A stretch of DNA of 50,880 bases. Origin: an uncultured Hyphomicrobiales bacterium (GTDB taxonomy: Bacteria > Pseudomonadota > Alphaproteobacteria > Rhizobiales > Hyphomicrobiaceae). The DNA lies in contig CADEEC010000004.1 of NCBI GenBank assembly GCA_902826255.1, positions 1 to 50,880 on the forward strand, in the 5' to 3' direction. Of this stretch, positions 42,762 to 50,821 are shown piece after piece (within the stretch, counting starts at the first letter, position 1; each line of letters begins with the position of its first letter). The notes below the pieces were generated by a model. The model worked only from the letters and a program-made list of their open reading frames with translations. It had not been told where the DNA came from and made no database searches. The position numbers and the translations under genes were made by a program.

Positions 42762-44090
42762 TTACGCCATCTGCTCGCGTTCCCTGGCGAGCTTTGCGCG
42801 CACATACTCGATGTGCTCCCGCAGGTTGTAGAGCTGCTCGCCGAACGCCTTGGGCACCTGGATCGCACCGACGCCGGCCACGATCTCGCCAAGCTCCTTC
42901 TCGTGTGCCAGCAGCGACTCGGGTGACGGCGGCGTGCGGTGCATGCGCGATTCCAGACGCTGCAGACGTGCGTACCAGGTTTGCAGGCGGCGCCGGATGT
43001 TCCAGCGATAGAGGGCAGGCCCACCCTTGAGGATCGGTACGGCAAGCGTCAACAATGGCACCAGCAGAACGACCATGCGCTCTACGAGGTTGGCGATCCA
43101 GAAGGGCAGGTAGCGTTGCAGGAACGGCGGCCCGGACCGGTAGAACCGTACGGCATCGGGTGACATCGGGAACGCACTGTCAGTGGCCGTCGGGAACTGT
43201 CCCGCACGCTGGAACCAGTTTGCGGTGCCGCCGTGCACCTCGGAGGCAGCCTGCGCGAGCTGCGCAACCAGAGCCGGATGCAGGTCTTCACGCACCACGA
43301 GAGAGGCGACAGAGGCGACCAGGACGACATCCTTCGACGGCACGTCGCTCTCCAGGTTGACGACGCCTTGCGGCAGCACGACCTTGGTGAGGTAAGGAAA
43401 CAGCCGCGTCAGTGCATCCGCCTGCGCAACGCTCATGAGGCCGAGACGCGGATCGCGCAGCATCTCCTGGATGAGCGGCGTCTCCGCGGCAGCAACCGCG
43501 AACATGGCATCGACCGTTCCCGCAACCAGGGCGTCGCGTGCCGCAGCACCGGTCACGGGCAACAGCTCGACATTGCCGCCGTCGAGCTGGGCCGCTCCGA
43601 GCAGGGCCTGGGCCAGCGCGCGTGTGCCGCTGCCTTCAGGGCCGATGGCAATGCGACGGCCGCGCAGGTCGCCGAAGCGCTGGATCGTCTCGCTGCTGCG
43701 GGGGAAAATCCAGACCGGCTCGAGGAAGACACCGCCCGCGGAGAGAATGCCGGGGGCCTTCTTCTCGTCGGCAATGCCGCCCTGCAAGAGGGCTGCCAAT
43801 ACGCCGCTCTTCTCATCCTGAATACGCTTGAGGTTGTCTACGGACCCGGCGGACTGCCTGAGCTCGGTGCGGATGCCCGAGCGCTCCAGCGCCTTCTGAT
43901 AGCCGCGGCCGAAAGTGTGATAGGCACCTCTCTCCGGCCCGGTGGCGATCACAAGCGTGCGTTGCGGCGGCGGCTGCATGTACTGCAAGGCCCACCATAG
44001 TGCCCCCACGACAAGGCCGAGCAGCACCAGCGTGAAGAACATCAAGCCCACCAGGCCAACGCGACCGCTACTCTGCGTCCCTTGAGCCAT
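42762..44090 (-). CDS. TAXI-family solute-binding protein, membrane anchored, orphan
   Basis: A 442-residue protein. A membrane helix lies near 11-36, followed by a TAXI-type TRAP solute-binding domain at about 45-300: ATGPERGAYHTFGRGYQKAL, then ELRQSAGSVDNLKRIQ, GRRIAIGPEGSGTRALAQAL and VAGTVDAMFAVAA. A second hydrophobic region (about 322-350) and a helical charged tail (about 375-442) follow. The C-terminal membrane part is found in a subgroup of TAXI proteins. No TRAP permease (DctM/DctQ) gene is near. The start at 44090 (MAQGTQSS) is preferred; a GTG at 44108 is also in frame. Confidence 0.85.
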   Translation of the reverse strand: MAQGTQSSGRVGLVGLMFFTLVLLGLVVGALWWALQYMQPPPQRTLVIATGPERGAYHTFGRGYQKALERSGIRTELRQSAGSVDNLKRIQDEKSGVLAALLQGGIADEKKAPGILSAGGVFLEPVWIFPRSSETIQRFGDLRGRRIAIGPEGSGTRALAQALLGAAQLDGGNVELLPVTGAAARDALVAGTVDAMFAVAAAETPLIQEMLRDPRLGLMSVAQADALTRLFPYLTKVVLPQGVVNLESDVPSKDVVLVASVASLVVREDLHPALVAQLAQAASEVHGGTANWFQRAGQFPTATDSAFPMSPDAVRFYRSGPPFLQRYLPFWIANLVERMVVLLVPLLTLAVPILKGGPALYRWNIRRRLQTWYARLQRLESRMHRTPPSPESLLAHEKELGEIVAGVGAIQVPKAFGEQLYNLREHIEYVRAKLAREREQMA

Positions 44091-44329
44091 GCCGGAAAAT
44101 TCCCTCACTCAGTCGTTGCTTCAGCGTGAGCGCACGCCGAACTCGCCGCCGCCAAGCGTATCGCGGTTGTTTGCGGCTTCAATGCGTGCATCCCCGATCA
44201 CCTGAGTAGTGCAAAACGCCACGGCAAGCTACAACGGCACGCCTTCGGCCAGACCGGAGCCGAATGGCGAGATACCCTGTGCTGCAGATTTGTCCGGCTG
44301 CTCCCTGATCTCGTGGCAATGAACGCCTC

Positions 44330-45796
44330 ATGACAACGCCGACCGACATCATCACCGGCAAGACATTGATTGCCTGGGGCTACCGGCCGGGACCGTGGTT
44401 CGCACCAGCCATCAGCGCGGCCGAATCCGCCCGCGCCTCCGGCGCCGATGAAGCAGCCGTGCGCGCGGTCGTGGATCGCTTTGCCCCGCCGCCCTTGCCG
44501 CCGGCCGTCGATCTGCGCAAGCGGGGCGCAGTGCCCTACACGCTCAACATCCGCGACGAGGCGCCGGGCGATGCCGACAACATCGCCTCTGTCGAGAGGC
44601 ACATGGCCGAGCTGTTGCGCGTGCCCACGCTGGTCGCGGGCACCGTGATGCCCGACGCGTGTCCCTCAGGCTCCGCTCCCGGCACCATTCCGGTCGGCGG
44701 CGTGGTCGCGGCCAAGGACGCCATCCATCCGGGCATGCACTCGGCCGACATCTGCTGCTCGATGGCGGTCTCGGTGTTCGGCGATACCGACCCGAGCGCC
44801 ATCCTCGACGCCGGCATGACGCACTCGCACTTCGGCGGCGGCGGGCGGCCCTACAGCCATGACCTGCGTCCGCCCGACAGCCTGATGGCGGAGTTCGAGG
44901 GCAACAAGTATCTCGCCATGATGACGGAAGCCGCCGTCCGCCATTTCGCCACGCAGGGCGACGGCAACCACTTCTTCTATGTCGGACGCCTCGCCTCGAC
45001 GGGTGAGGTCGCGCTCGTCACGCACCACGGCTCGCGCAAGCCGGGCGCGCTGCTTTACAAGGCCGGCATGGAGACGGCGGAACGCTACCGCCGCGAGCTG
45101 TCGCCCGAGACACCGGCGCACAATGCGTGGATTCCCTTCGAGACCGACGACGGCCGTACCTACTGGAGCGCACTGCAGCTCATCCGCACCTGGACCAAGA
45201 AGAACCACTTCGCCATCCACGACCGCGTGGCGGAGGCGCTTGGCCTGAAAGTGAAGGACCGCTTCTGGAACGAGCACAACTTCGTGTTCCGCAAGAGCGA
45301 CGGCCTGTTCTATCACGCCAAGGGCGCCACGCCGGCGTGGACGGACTTCGCGGCCGACTCGAGCGGCCTGACGCTGATCCCGCTCAACATGGCGGCGCCG
45401 ATCCTCATCGCGCGCGGCCGCGATGCGGAGAACGCGCTGGGCTTCGCGCCGCACGGGGCGGGCCGCAACTTCTCGCGCTCCGCCTACATGCGCCAGCACG
45501 CGGGCAAGACCGAAGCGGAGATGGTGGGCGAGCAGACGAAGGGCATCGACGCGCGCTTCTACTGCGGCATCCCGGATGTTTCCGAGCTGCCCGGCGCCTA
45601 CAAGAACGCGGACGTGGTGCGCAATCAGATCGGCCACTTCGGCCTCGCCGAGATCGTCGACACCATCGAGCCCGTCGGCTCCATCATGGCCGGCGACTGG
45701 CAGCGCGACGCGCCGTGGAGGAAGAAGCGGGTAGCGAAGGCGGCTGCTGCGGCGGCGCAACCTGTCCAACCTGATCGCACGAAGCGGCGGCGTTGA
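44330..45796 (+). CDS. RtcB-family RNA 3'-P/2',3'-cyclic-P ligase-like protein
   Basis: A 488-residue RtcB fold. RtcB joins 2',3'-cyclic phosphate or 3'-phosphate RNA ends to 5'-OH ends using GTP and Mn. The metal and guanylation residues all have counterparts: D140 and C143 (SADICC), H214 (DGNHFF), H233 (THHGSR), H329 (YHAKGATPAW) and the guanylated-type H375 (PHGAGRNFSR). The first metal motif deviates from the usual YDIxCG, so this is a divergent subfamily. The C-terminus is basic (RTKRRR). No archease, rtcA or tRNA gene accompanies it. ATG 44330 is 240 bases from the divergent TAXI gene. Confidence 0.88.
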   Translation: MTTPTDIITGKTLIAWGYRPGPWFAPAISAAESARASGADEAAVRAVVDRFAPPPLPPAVDLRKRGAVPYTLNIRDEAPGDADNIASVERHMAELLRVPTLVAGTVMPDACPSGSAPGTIPVGGVVAAKDAIHPGMHSADICCSMAVSVFGDTDPSAILDAGMTHSHFGGGGRPYSHDLRPPDSLMAEFEGNKYLAMMTEAAVRHFATQGDGNHFFYVGRLASTGEVALVTHHGSRKPGALLYKAGMETAERYRRELSPETPAHNAWIPFETDDGRTYWSALQLIRTWTKKNHFAIHDRVAEALGLKVKDRFWNEHNFVFRKSDGLFYHAKGATPAWTDFAADSSGLTLIPLNMAAPILIARGRDAENALGFAPHGAGRNFSRSAYMRQHAGKTEAEMVGEQTKGIDARFYCGIPDVSELPGAYKNADVVRNQIGHFGLAEIVDTIEPVGSIMAGDWQRDAPWRKKRVAKAAAAAAQPVQPDRTKRRR

Positions 45797-45817
45797 ACGC
45801 CACCCTTCCTGCTGGTT

Positions 45818-45921
45818 GTCATCCCGGAACGCGCAGAGCGCGTATCCGGGACCCAGGAGCCAAAGTGCAGTCGGTGCCCGCAACCCGGGTCTCAGCTCTT
45901 GCTGCGCTCAGCCGGGATGAC
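45818..45921. repeat. Intergenic palindromic repeat, copy 1
   Basis: Ends GTCATCCCGG (45818-45827) and CCGGGATGAC (45912-45921) are perfect 10-base inverted copies. Internal sequences (TATCCGGGACCCAGG near 45843-45857 and AACCCGGGTCTCAG near 45881) extend the symmetry in part. This looks like the short interspersed palindromic elements seen in many Hyphomicrobiales genomes. It lies just after rtcB. Confidence 0.75.
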
Positions 45922-45967
45922 AAGCTGGGCAGCGATGCTGTTGGTGGTCACGTGGAGTACAAGTGCT

Positions 45968-46058
45968 GTCATCCCGGCGCGTGTTGCCGGGGTCCAGTCC
46001 TCCACGAACGCTTCCGCCTACTTCACGATGGATTGCGGCGACAAGCGCCGGAAATGAC
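45968..46058. repeat. Intergenic palindromic repeat, copy 2 (imperfect)
   Basis: The left end GTCATCCCGG (45968-45977) is identical to copy 1. The right end reads CCGGAAATGAC (46048-46058), one base longer and with a change from CCGGGATGAC. CCGGGGTCCAG follows the left end, also shared with copy 1. The right end abuts the TTG start of tsaC by 5 bases, and supplies its in-frame upstream stop TGA (46055-46057) and its weak ribosome-binding region. Confidence 0.7.
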
Positions 46059-46063
46059 AAAGT

Positions 46064-47020
46064 TTGACCACCCTCACCGCCACCCCTGATGCCATCAAGC
46101 AAGCCGCCGCCATCCTGCGGGCGGGTGGCCTCGTCGCGTTTCCGACGGAAACCGTGTACGGGCTCGGCGCCGATGCCACCAACGGCTTTGCCGTCGCGGC
46201 GCTCTATTCCGCCAAGGGGCGGCCGAGTTTCAACCCACTGATTGTGCACGTGCCGGAGACCGCCGCTGCCGCGGCCGTCGCGACAATGACGCCGCTCGCG
46301 CAAACCCTCGCCGATGCCTTCTGGCCCGGCCCGCTCACGCTTGTCCTTGCCCGCCGTTCCAACCGCATCATCGCCGATCTTGCCACCGCCGGTCTCGATA
46401 CCGTGGCTGTGCGCGTCCCCGCACACCCGATCGCCCAGGCCCTCCTCCGCGCCGCCGACCTGCCCGTTGCCGCGCCCAGCGCCAACCGCTCCGGGCACGT
46501 GAGCCCGACCTTGGCCGCTCATGTTGCAACCGATCTCGGTCTCCATGTGCAGCTCATCCTCGACGGTGGCGCGACCCGGATCGGGCTCGAGTCCACGGTC
46601 CTAGACGCGACGGGAACGGACCCTGTCGTGCTCCGGCTCGGTGCCGTTACCGGGGAGGATATCGCCCGGATCACGGGCCGGCCCGTGATCCTCGCCGCGG
46701 GCGAGAACGATACGGCACCGGTCTCTCCCGGGATGCTCACGCGCCACTATGCGCCCAACACCAGGCTCCGCCTCGATATCCACAATGTCCGTGCCGGTGA
46801 AGCCCTGCTCGCCTTCGGCCCCGATCTCCCATCCCACGCCGGCCCCATGTTCAATCTTAGCCCTGCCGGCGACCTCGCCGAAGCCGCCGCCAACCTGTTC
46901 GCCGCCCTGCGCGACCTCGACGCATCTGGTGCCGCCGCCATTGCCGTGATGCCGATCCCGGCGCATGGTCTCGGAGCCGCCATCAACGACCGCCTCACCC
47001 GCGCCGCGAGAGCCGCATGA
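46064..47020 (+). CDS. tsaC: L-threonylcarbamoyladenylate synthase, Sua5 type
   Basis: An enzyme of 318 residues that makes threonylcarbamoyl-AMP from Thr, bicarbonate and ATP, the first step of t6A37 tRNA modification. Conserved sites are GGLVAFPTETVYGLGADA, SAKGRPSFNPLIVHV (the K-x-R...PL motif), VAVRVPAHP and PSANRSGHVSPT. After the YrdC-type domain, the linker SPGMLTRHYAP and a C-terminal Sua5 domain (about 225-315) are present, so it is the long Sua5 form. The only start before the first motif is TTG at 46064; ATG 46054 is out of frame. Its last bases overlap the next gene (ATGA, 47017-47020). Confidence 0.92.
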   Translation: MTTLTATPDAIKQAAAILRAGGLVAFPTETVYGLGADATNGFAVAALYSAKGRPSFNPLIVHVPETAAAAAVATMTPLAQTLADAFWPGPLTLVLARRSNRIIADLATAGLDTVAVRVPAHPIAQALLRAADLPVAAPSANRSGHVSPTLAAHVATDLGLHVQLILDGGATRIGLESTVLDATGTDPVVLRLGAVTGEDIARITGRPVILAAGENDTAPVSPGMLTRHYAPNTRLRLDIHNVRAGEALLAFGPDLPSHAGPMFNLSPAGDLAEAAANLFAALRDLDASGAAAIAVMPIPAHGLGAAINDRLTRAARAA

Positions 47021-48444
47021 CCATGCCTGCCAACGTGCTCACGCCCGATCTCATCGCGCGCTTGCGCGCCATCGTCGGCGACAATCACACGCTCACTGAT
47101 CCCGACCAGCAGCTTCCCTACGTGCGCGAGCTGCGCGATCTTTACGTCGGCAGCGCCGGTGTCGTCCTGCGCCCCGGCTCGACGGAGGAAGTCTCGAAGA
47201 TTCTCGCGCTTGCCAATGCGCACGGCCTGCCCGTCGTGCCGCAGGCCGGCAACACCGGCCTCGTCGGCGGCCAGGTGCCCATGAACGGCGAGATCGTGCT
47301 CTCCATTTCGCGTCTCAAGAAAGTGCGCGCGCTCGATCCCGACGGCTTCACTATGACGGTCGAAGCCGGCATGACGCTCGCCGAGGTGCACGCCGCCGCT
47401 GACGGCATCAATCGCCTGTTCCCGCTCAGCCTGCCGTCGGAAGGCACCTGCCAGATCGGCGGCAACCTCGGCACCAACGCCGGCGGCGTCGGCGTGCTGG
47501 CTTACGGCAACACGCGCCAGCTCGTGCTCGGCCTCGAGGTCGTGCTGGCCGACGGCCGCATCTGGAACGGCCTCAGCCCGCTCAAGAAGGACAATACGGG
47601 CTACGACCTGCGCGACCTGTTCATCGGCTCGGAAGGCACGCTCGGCGTCATCACCGCTGCAACTCTCAAGCTCTTCCCCAAGCCGCTGGAAATGGCCACC
47701 GCCTTCGTTGCGCTGCCCTCCGTCGATGCCGCGCTGCCGCTGTTCAGCATGGCAGAGGAGGCCGCCGGCCAGAGCCTCACCGCCTTCGAGATCATGTGCG
47801 AGCTGGCCCTCGACATGGTCGTCAAGCACGCCCACAACGTGCGCGATCCCTTCACCGCCCGCCATCCCTGGTACGCCCTGATCGAGATTTCAGGCCTCAA
47901 GGAAGACGGCAACGCCGAGCGCTTGATGATGGAATTGCTGGAAACCGCCACCGAGCGCGAGCTGCTCGTCGACGCCACCCTCGCCAGCTCCCTCACTCAG
48001 CAGAAGGACTTCTGGCGCCTGCGCGAGTCTTATTCCGAGGCTCAGCGCCCCGAAGGCGACAGCATCAAGACCGATGTCTCCGTCCCCACCCAGAAAATCC
48101 CCGAGTTCATCAAGCGCGCCGATGCCGCCGTCGCCGCCATCAACAAGGACGCCCGCCCCGTGCCGCTCAGCCACTTCGGCGACGGCAACGTGCACTACAA
48201 CGTCAGCCAGCCCGTTGGCTGGCCCAAGGGCAAGTTCAATGCGGAGCAGTGGAAGCCCATCGCCAACGCCGTGCACGCCATCGTGCTGGAGTTCGGCGGC
48301 TCCATCTCCGCCGAGCACGGCATCGGCCAGATGAAGCGCGACGAGCTCGCCCGCATCAAGGACCCCGTGGCGCTGGACCTCATGCGCCGCATCAAGGCGA
48401 GCTTCGACCCCAAGGGCATCCTCAATCCCGGCAAGGTGCTTTAG
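47017..48444 (+). CDS. FAD-linked D-2-hydroxyglutarate dehydrogenase-like oxidoreductase
   Basis: A 475-residue flavoenzyme of the VAO/PCMH family, close to D-2-hydroxyglutarate dehydrogenases and GlcD. The FAD domain (about 40-220) has VVPQAGNTGLVGGQVP, GTCQIGGNLGTNAGG and FIGSEGTLGVIT. The C-terminal domain has the metal-binding HFGDGNVHYNV and SAEHGIGQMK, both typical of D-2-HG dehydrogenases. The reaction is probably oxidation of a D-2-hydroxyacid to the 2-keto acid, passing electrons to an electron carrier. The start ATG 47017 overlaps the tsaC stop by four bases, so translation is likely coupled. An IS1595 element begins 9 bases after its stop. Confidence 0.93.
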   Translation: MTMPANVLTPDLIARLRAIVGDNHTLTDPDQQLPYVRELRDLYVGSAGVVLRPGSTEEVSKILALANAHGLPVVPQAGNTGLVGGQVPMNGEIVLSISRLKKVRALDPDGFTMTVEAGMTLAEVHAAADGINRLFPLSLPSEGTCQIGGNLGTNAGGVGVLAYGNTRQLVLGLEVVLADGRIWNGLSPLKKDNTGYDLRDLFIGSEGTLGVITAATLKLFPKPLEMATAFVALPSVDAALPLFSMAEEAAGQSLTAFEIMCELALDMVVKHAHNVRDPFTARHPWYALIEISGLKEDGNAERLMMELLETATERELLVDATLASSLTQQKDFWRLRESYSEAQRPEGDSIKTDVSVPTQKIPEFIKRADAAVAAINKDARPVPLSHFGDGNVHYNVSQPVGWPKGKFNAEQWKPIANAVHAIVLEFGGSISAEHGIGQMKRDELARIKDPVALDLMRRIKASFDPKGILNPGKVL

Positions 48445-48453
48445 CTCCAACCG

Positions 48454-49648
48454 GGGCATATTGTACTTGACGGACCCATTAGAATGGTGTACTTAAAGGA
48501 TCCAGAAACAAGGTCCTGCCATGTCCGCCATTGCCCAAGATTACTTCCACGACGAAGCCAAGGCCTACGAGATGGTCGAAGCCATCCTTTGGCCGGAAGG
48601 CCCCGTCTGCCCCCACTGTGGAACCATGGACAAGGCCTCGCCCATGAAGGGCAGGTCCACGCGGATCGGCACCTACAAGTGCTACGCGTGCCGCAAGAAG
48701 TTCACAGTCAAAATCGGCACCATCTTCGAGGACAGCCACATCCCCATGCGGACGTGGCTACAGGCCATCTACCTGATGTGCTCGTCGAAGAAGGGCATTT
48801 CCAGCAACCAGCTTCACCGCGCGTTCGGTATCAGCCTGCGTAGCGCTTGGTTCATGTCCCATCGCATTCGGGAAGCCATGCGCGTTGGTGGCCTGGAGCC
48901 GCCCATGGGCGGCGGTGGCGGCGTGGTGGAGATCGACGAAACGATCTACGGGCGTGCCTCGACGCATCCCAAGGGCCGTCAGCGCCGCGTTCCGATCAAC
49001 AAGCTGCGCATCGCCAATTCAGCCCACAAGAACGTGGTGCTGTCACTGGTAGAGCGCGGCGGCAAGGTCCGCAGCTATCACATCGAAGGCAGCACGGTGC
49101 AGCAAGTGCTTCCCATCGTGCACGAGAACGTCTCGAAAGAGGCGCAGGTGATGACGGACAAGGCCCAGCTTTATCGCTACAGCCTCGGCAACTTCGCCAG
49201 CCATGAGCGTGTCGATCACGGCAAGGGCGAGTACGCACACTACGAGGACGGCCGCCCCGTCATCACGACGAACACGGTTGAAGGCTATTTCTCGGTCTTC
49301 AAGCGCGGCATGCGCGGGACCTACCAGCACTGCAAGGAAAAGCACCTGCACCGGTACTTGGCGGAGTTCGACTTCCACTACAACAACCGGGTGGCGCTTG
49401 GCGTGGACGATCACACGCGCGCAACCGAAGCCCTGAAGGGGCGTTAAAGGCAAGCGGTTGAAATACCGGTAGCCTCGCTGGTGTGAACCCAAGACAGGAG
49501 CCGAGCAGGTGGCGCCGACGGGCTCAAGCGGAGGCTCAGCTTGACTTGTTTCCAGCTTTCGCAGGGGTTGGAAAGAAGGCGGAACCTCGGCAAGCGCGCC
49601 AAGTTTCACATCGAAGTGGCCAAGTGAACAAAAAGTAAACTTATGCCC
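48454..49648 (+). mobile_element. IS1595-family insertion sequence
   Basis: About 1.2 kb around a single transposase gene. The left end GGGCATATTGTACTTGACGG begins at 48454 (an extra G at 48453). The right end, read inward from 49648, is GGGCATAAGTTTACTTTTTG, matching the left in GGGCATA and, with one gap, TACTT. TGTACTT recurs inside the left end at 48462-48468 and 48488-48494. I find no convincing 8-base target duplication (TCCAACCG left, AAAACCCA right), so the copy is old, rearranged, or bounded slightly differently. Family length for IS1595 elements agrees. Confidence 0.72.
48521..49447 (+). CDS. IS1595-family (ISXO2-like) transposase
   Basis: A 308-residue transposase. An N-terminal zinc ribbon at about 30-57 (CPHCGT ... 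CYACRKKF) is followed by helices that bind the ends. The catalytic core has VEIDETIYG (Asp139), VMTDKAQLY (Asp213) and TTNTVEGYFSVFKRGMRG (Asn251), which is the DDN arrangement of this family, then YLAEFDFHYNNR. The reading frame is complete with no stop or frameshift, so it may be active. ATG 48521 lies 67 bases inside the left end of the element. Confidence 0.94.
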   Translation: MSAIAQDYFHDEAKAYEMVEAILWPEGPVCPHCGTMDKASPMKGRSTRIGTYKCYACRKKFTVKIGTIFEDSHIPMRTWLQAIYLMCSSKKGISSNQLHRAFGISLRSAWFMSHRIREAMRVGGLEPPMGGGGGVVEIDETIYGRASTHPKGRQRRVPINKLRIANSAHKNVVLSLVERGGKVRSYHIEGSTVQQVLPIVHENVSKEAQVMTDKAQLYRYSLGNFASHERVDHGKGEYAHYEDGRPVITTNTVEGYFSVFKRGMRGTYQHCKEKHLHRYLAEFDFHYNNRVALGVDDHTRATEALKGR

Positions 49649-49814
49649 AAAACCCACATTTTTGTGGCCTTCCGGCCAGTCCGCACCGCCGTCTCAACAA
49701 TGTCCGCAGGCAGCGCTTTGCTTAAGCACGGCCGTCGCTGTACGATTCGCGCAAGGATGGGGTGCGAGAGTGAGAGGCGGTCGGCAGTAGCGTAGCCACC
49801 GATTCGAGGAGTCC
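49448..49814. other. Right part of the IS and spacer, no gene
   Basis: Bases 49448-49648 are the non-coding tail of the IS1595 element, ending in AAAAAGTAAACTTATGCCC. Bases 49649-49814 are a low-GC spacer with no gene. GAGGAG (49806-49811) is the ribosome-binding site of the next gene. I see no tRNA or clear promoter. Confidence 0.5.
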
Positions 49815-50105
49815 ATGCCGCACATCCTAGCGGAAGCCCAAAGGCCGTCTTCCTCCCAGCCAGAAGGAGCGTCGGCGAACGGCTTTGTTGGCCAAGTGGT
49901 CGACCTTCTAACGGATGATATTTTGGTGGTGTGGGACTTAGACCGCCAGCGCGCTTTTCATGCATACGGCTTTAGAGGAAAGGATTGGCCTATCGGCGCG
50001 ATTGTTTCCTGCACTTTAAGCCCGGACAACAGAGTAGTTGAGGCGGTTGTCGCCGTTGATCGCGCCACCGAGGAAGCTTATAAGCACAAGCGCCTTATTC
50101 CGTAG
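49815..50105 (+). CDS. Small hypothetical beta-rich protein
   Basis: A 96-residue soluble protein. GAGGAG 4 bases before ATG 49815 is a strong ribosome-binding site. The sequence GFVGQVVDLLTDDILVVWDL, then HAYGFRG and IGAIVSCTLSPDNRVVEAVV alternates hydrophobic and polar residues and would suit a small beta-barrel of SH3 or OB type (inference). No family is recognised. Base composition is lower in GC than the chromosomal genes upstream of the IS. It is 101 bases before the next gene on the same strand, which may be its partner. Confidence 0.6.
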   Translation: MPHILAEAQRPSSSQPEGASANGFVGQVVDLLTDDILVVWDLDRQRAFHAYGFRGKDWPIGAIVSCTLSPDNRVVEAVVAVDRATEEAYKHKRLIP

Positions 50106-50206
50106 ACGTTCCAAAAAAAGACGTGGGGAGGAAGGGTGTCCTAGCTTGAGGGCGCTCTCTGCATTTATCTGTGGCTCCGAGAACTAGCTTCCATATTCGG
50201 AATGCC

Positions 50207-50821
50207 ATGTCGGCTGGCAATCTTACTGCCCTCCTTCAGCCAGGTGACATAGTGCTGTTCGCCGCCACTAAGCGGTGGGCAAATGCTGTTTGTGCGTATC
50301 AGCGCTTGGTCCGTCCCCCTTACGCGCCAGACGGCCCCGACTTCTCTCACTCGGCGATGTACATTGGCGCGGACGACATCGTACACGCGGTCACGATTGG
50401 AAACGCTACTATGGGGGGCGTGCAGCGTCAGTCTCTGAACTCGTATGCGATGAACCGCATAGTTTGCGCTGTGCGCTGGAGGCCTGCAACTACCGCGCAA
50501 AGGTTCCAACTCGCAGCGGAGGCGCAGGCGATGATAGGGAAGCAGTACAGTTATCGCTCTCTAGGTGCGGCAGCCTACCACTATATGAGAATGAGGCTGA
50601 ATCTGGCGGGCAACCACAACCCGCAACAGATACAGAAGTACATCGCTGATGCACGCCACTACAAGCATATGATTTGCAGTCAGTTCGTGGCCAAGACATA
50701 CGCAGTGACGCTTCAAGCCGTGAACCCATTAGATGTTCCCGGTGGCTTACCCTCCCCGGTTTACACTCCGGCGGATATCTACGTGAATCTAAATTTGGAC
50801 ACCGTGGGCGGGCCTCCCTGA
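50207..50821 (+). CDS. Permuted NlpC/P60 (YiiX/LRAT-like) hydrolase
   Basis: A 204-residue protein (a GTG 12 codons upstream at 50171 is also in frame). The order His-then-Cys marks the circularly permuted papain-like fold: LQPGDIVLFAATKRW, FSHSAMYIGADDIVHA with catalytic-type His48, and MICSQFVAKTYA with catalytic-type Cys157, then YTPADIYVN. The family includes YaeF/YiiX proteins and LRAT-like acyltransferases, which act on peptide, amide or acyl-lipid substrates. No signal peptide is present, so it would act in the cytoplasm or be delivered otherwise. Codon use and GC are clearly unlike the upstream genes. Confidence 0.75.
   Translation: MSAGNLTALLQPGDIVLFAATKRWANAVCAYQRLVRPPYAPDGPDFSHSAMYIGADDIVHAVTIGNATMGGVQRQSLNSYAMNRIVCAVRWRPATTAQRFQLAAEAQAMIGKQYSYRSLGAAAYHYMRMRLNLAGNHNPQQIQKYIADARHYKHMICSQFVAKTYAVTLQAVNPLDVPGGLPSPVYTPADIYVNLNLDTVGGPP

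Noticed and set aside
45793..46089. Open frame of 98 codons across the palindromic repeats
   Set aside because: It is the translated repeat DNA (CHPGTRRARIRDPG-like text), a common false gene in such elements, with no ribosome-binding site.
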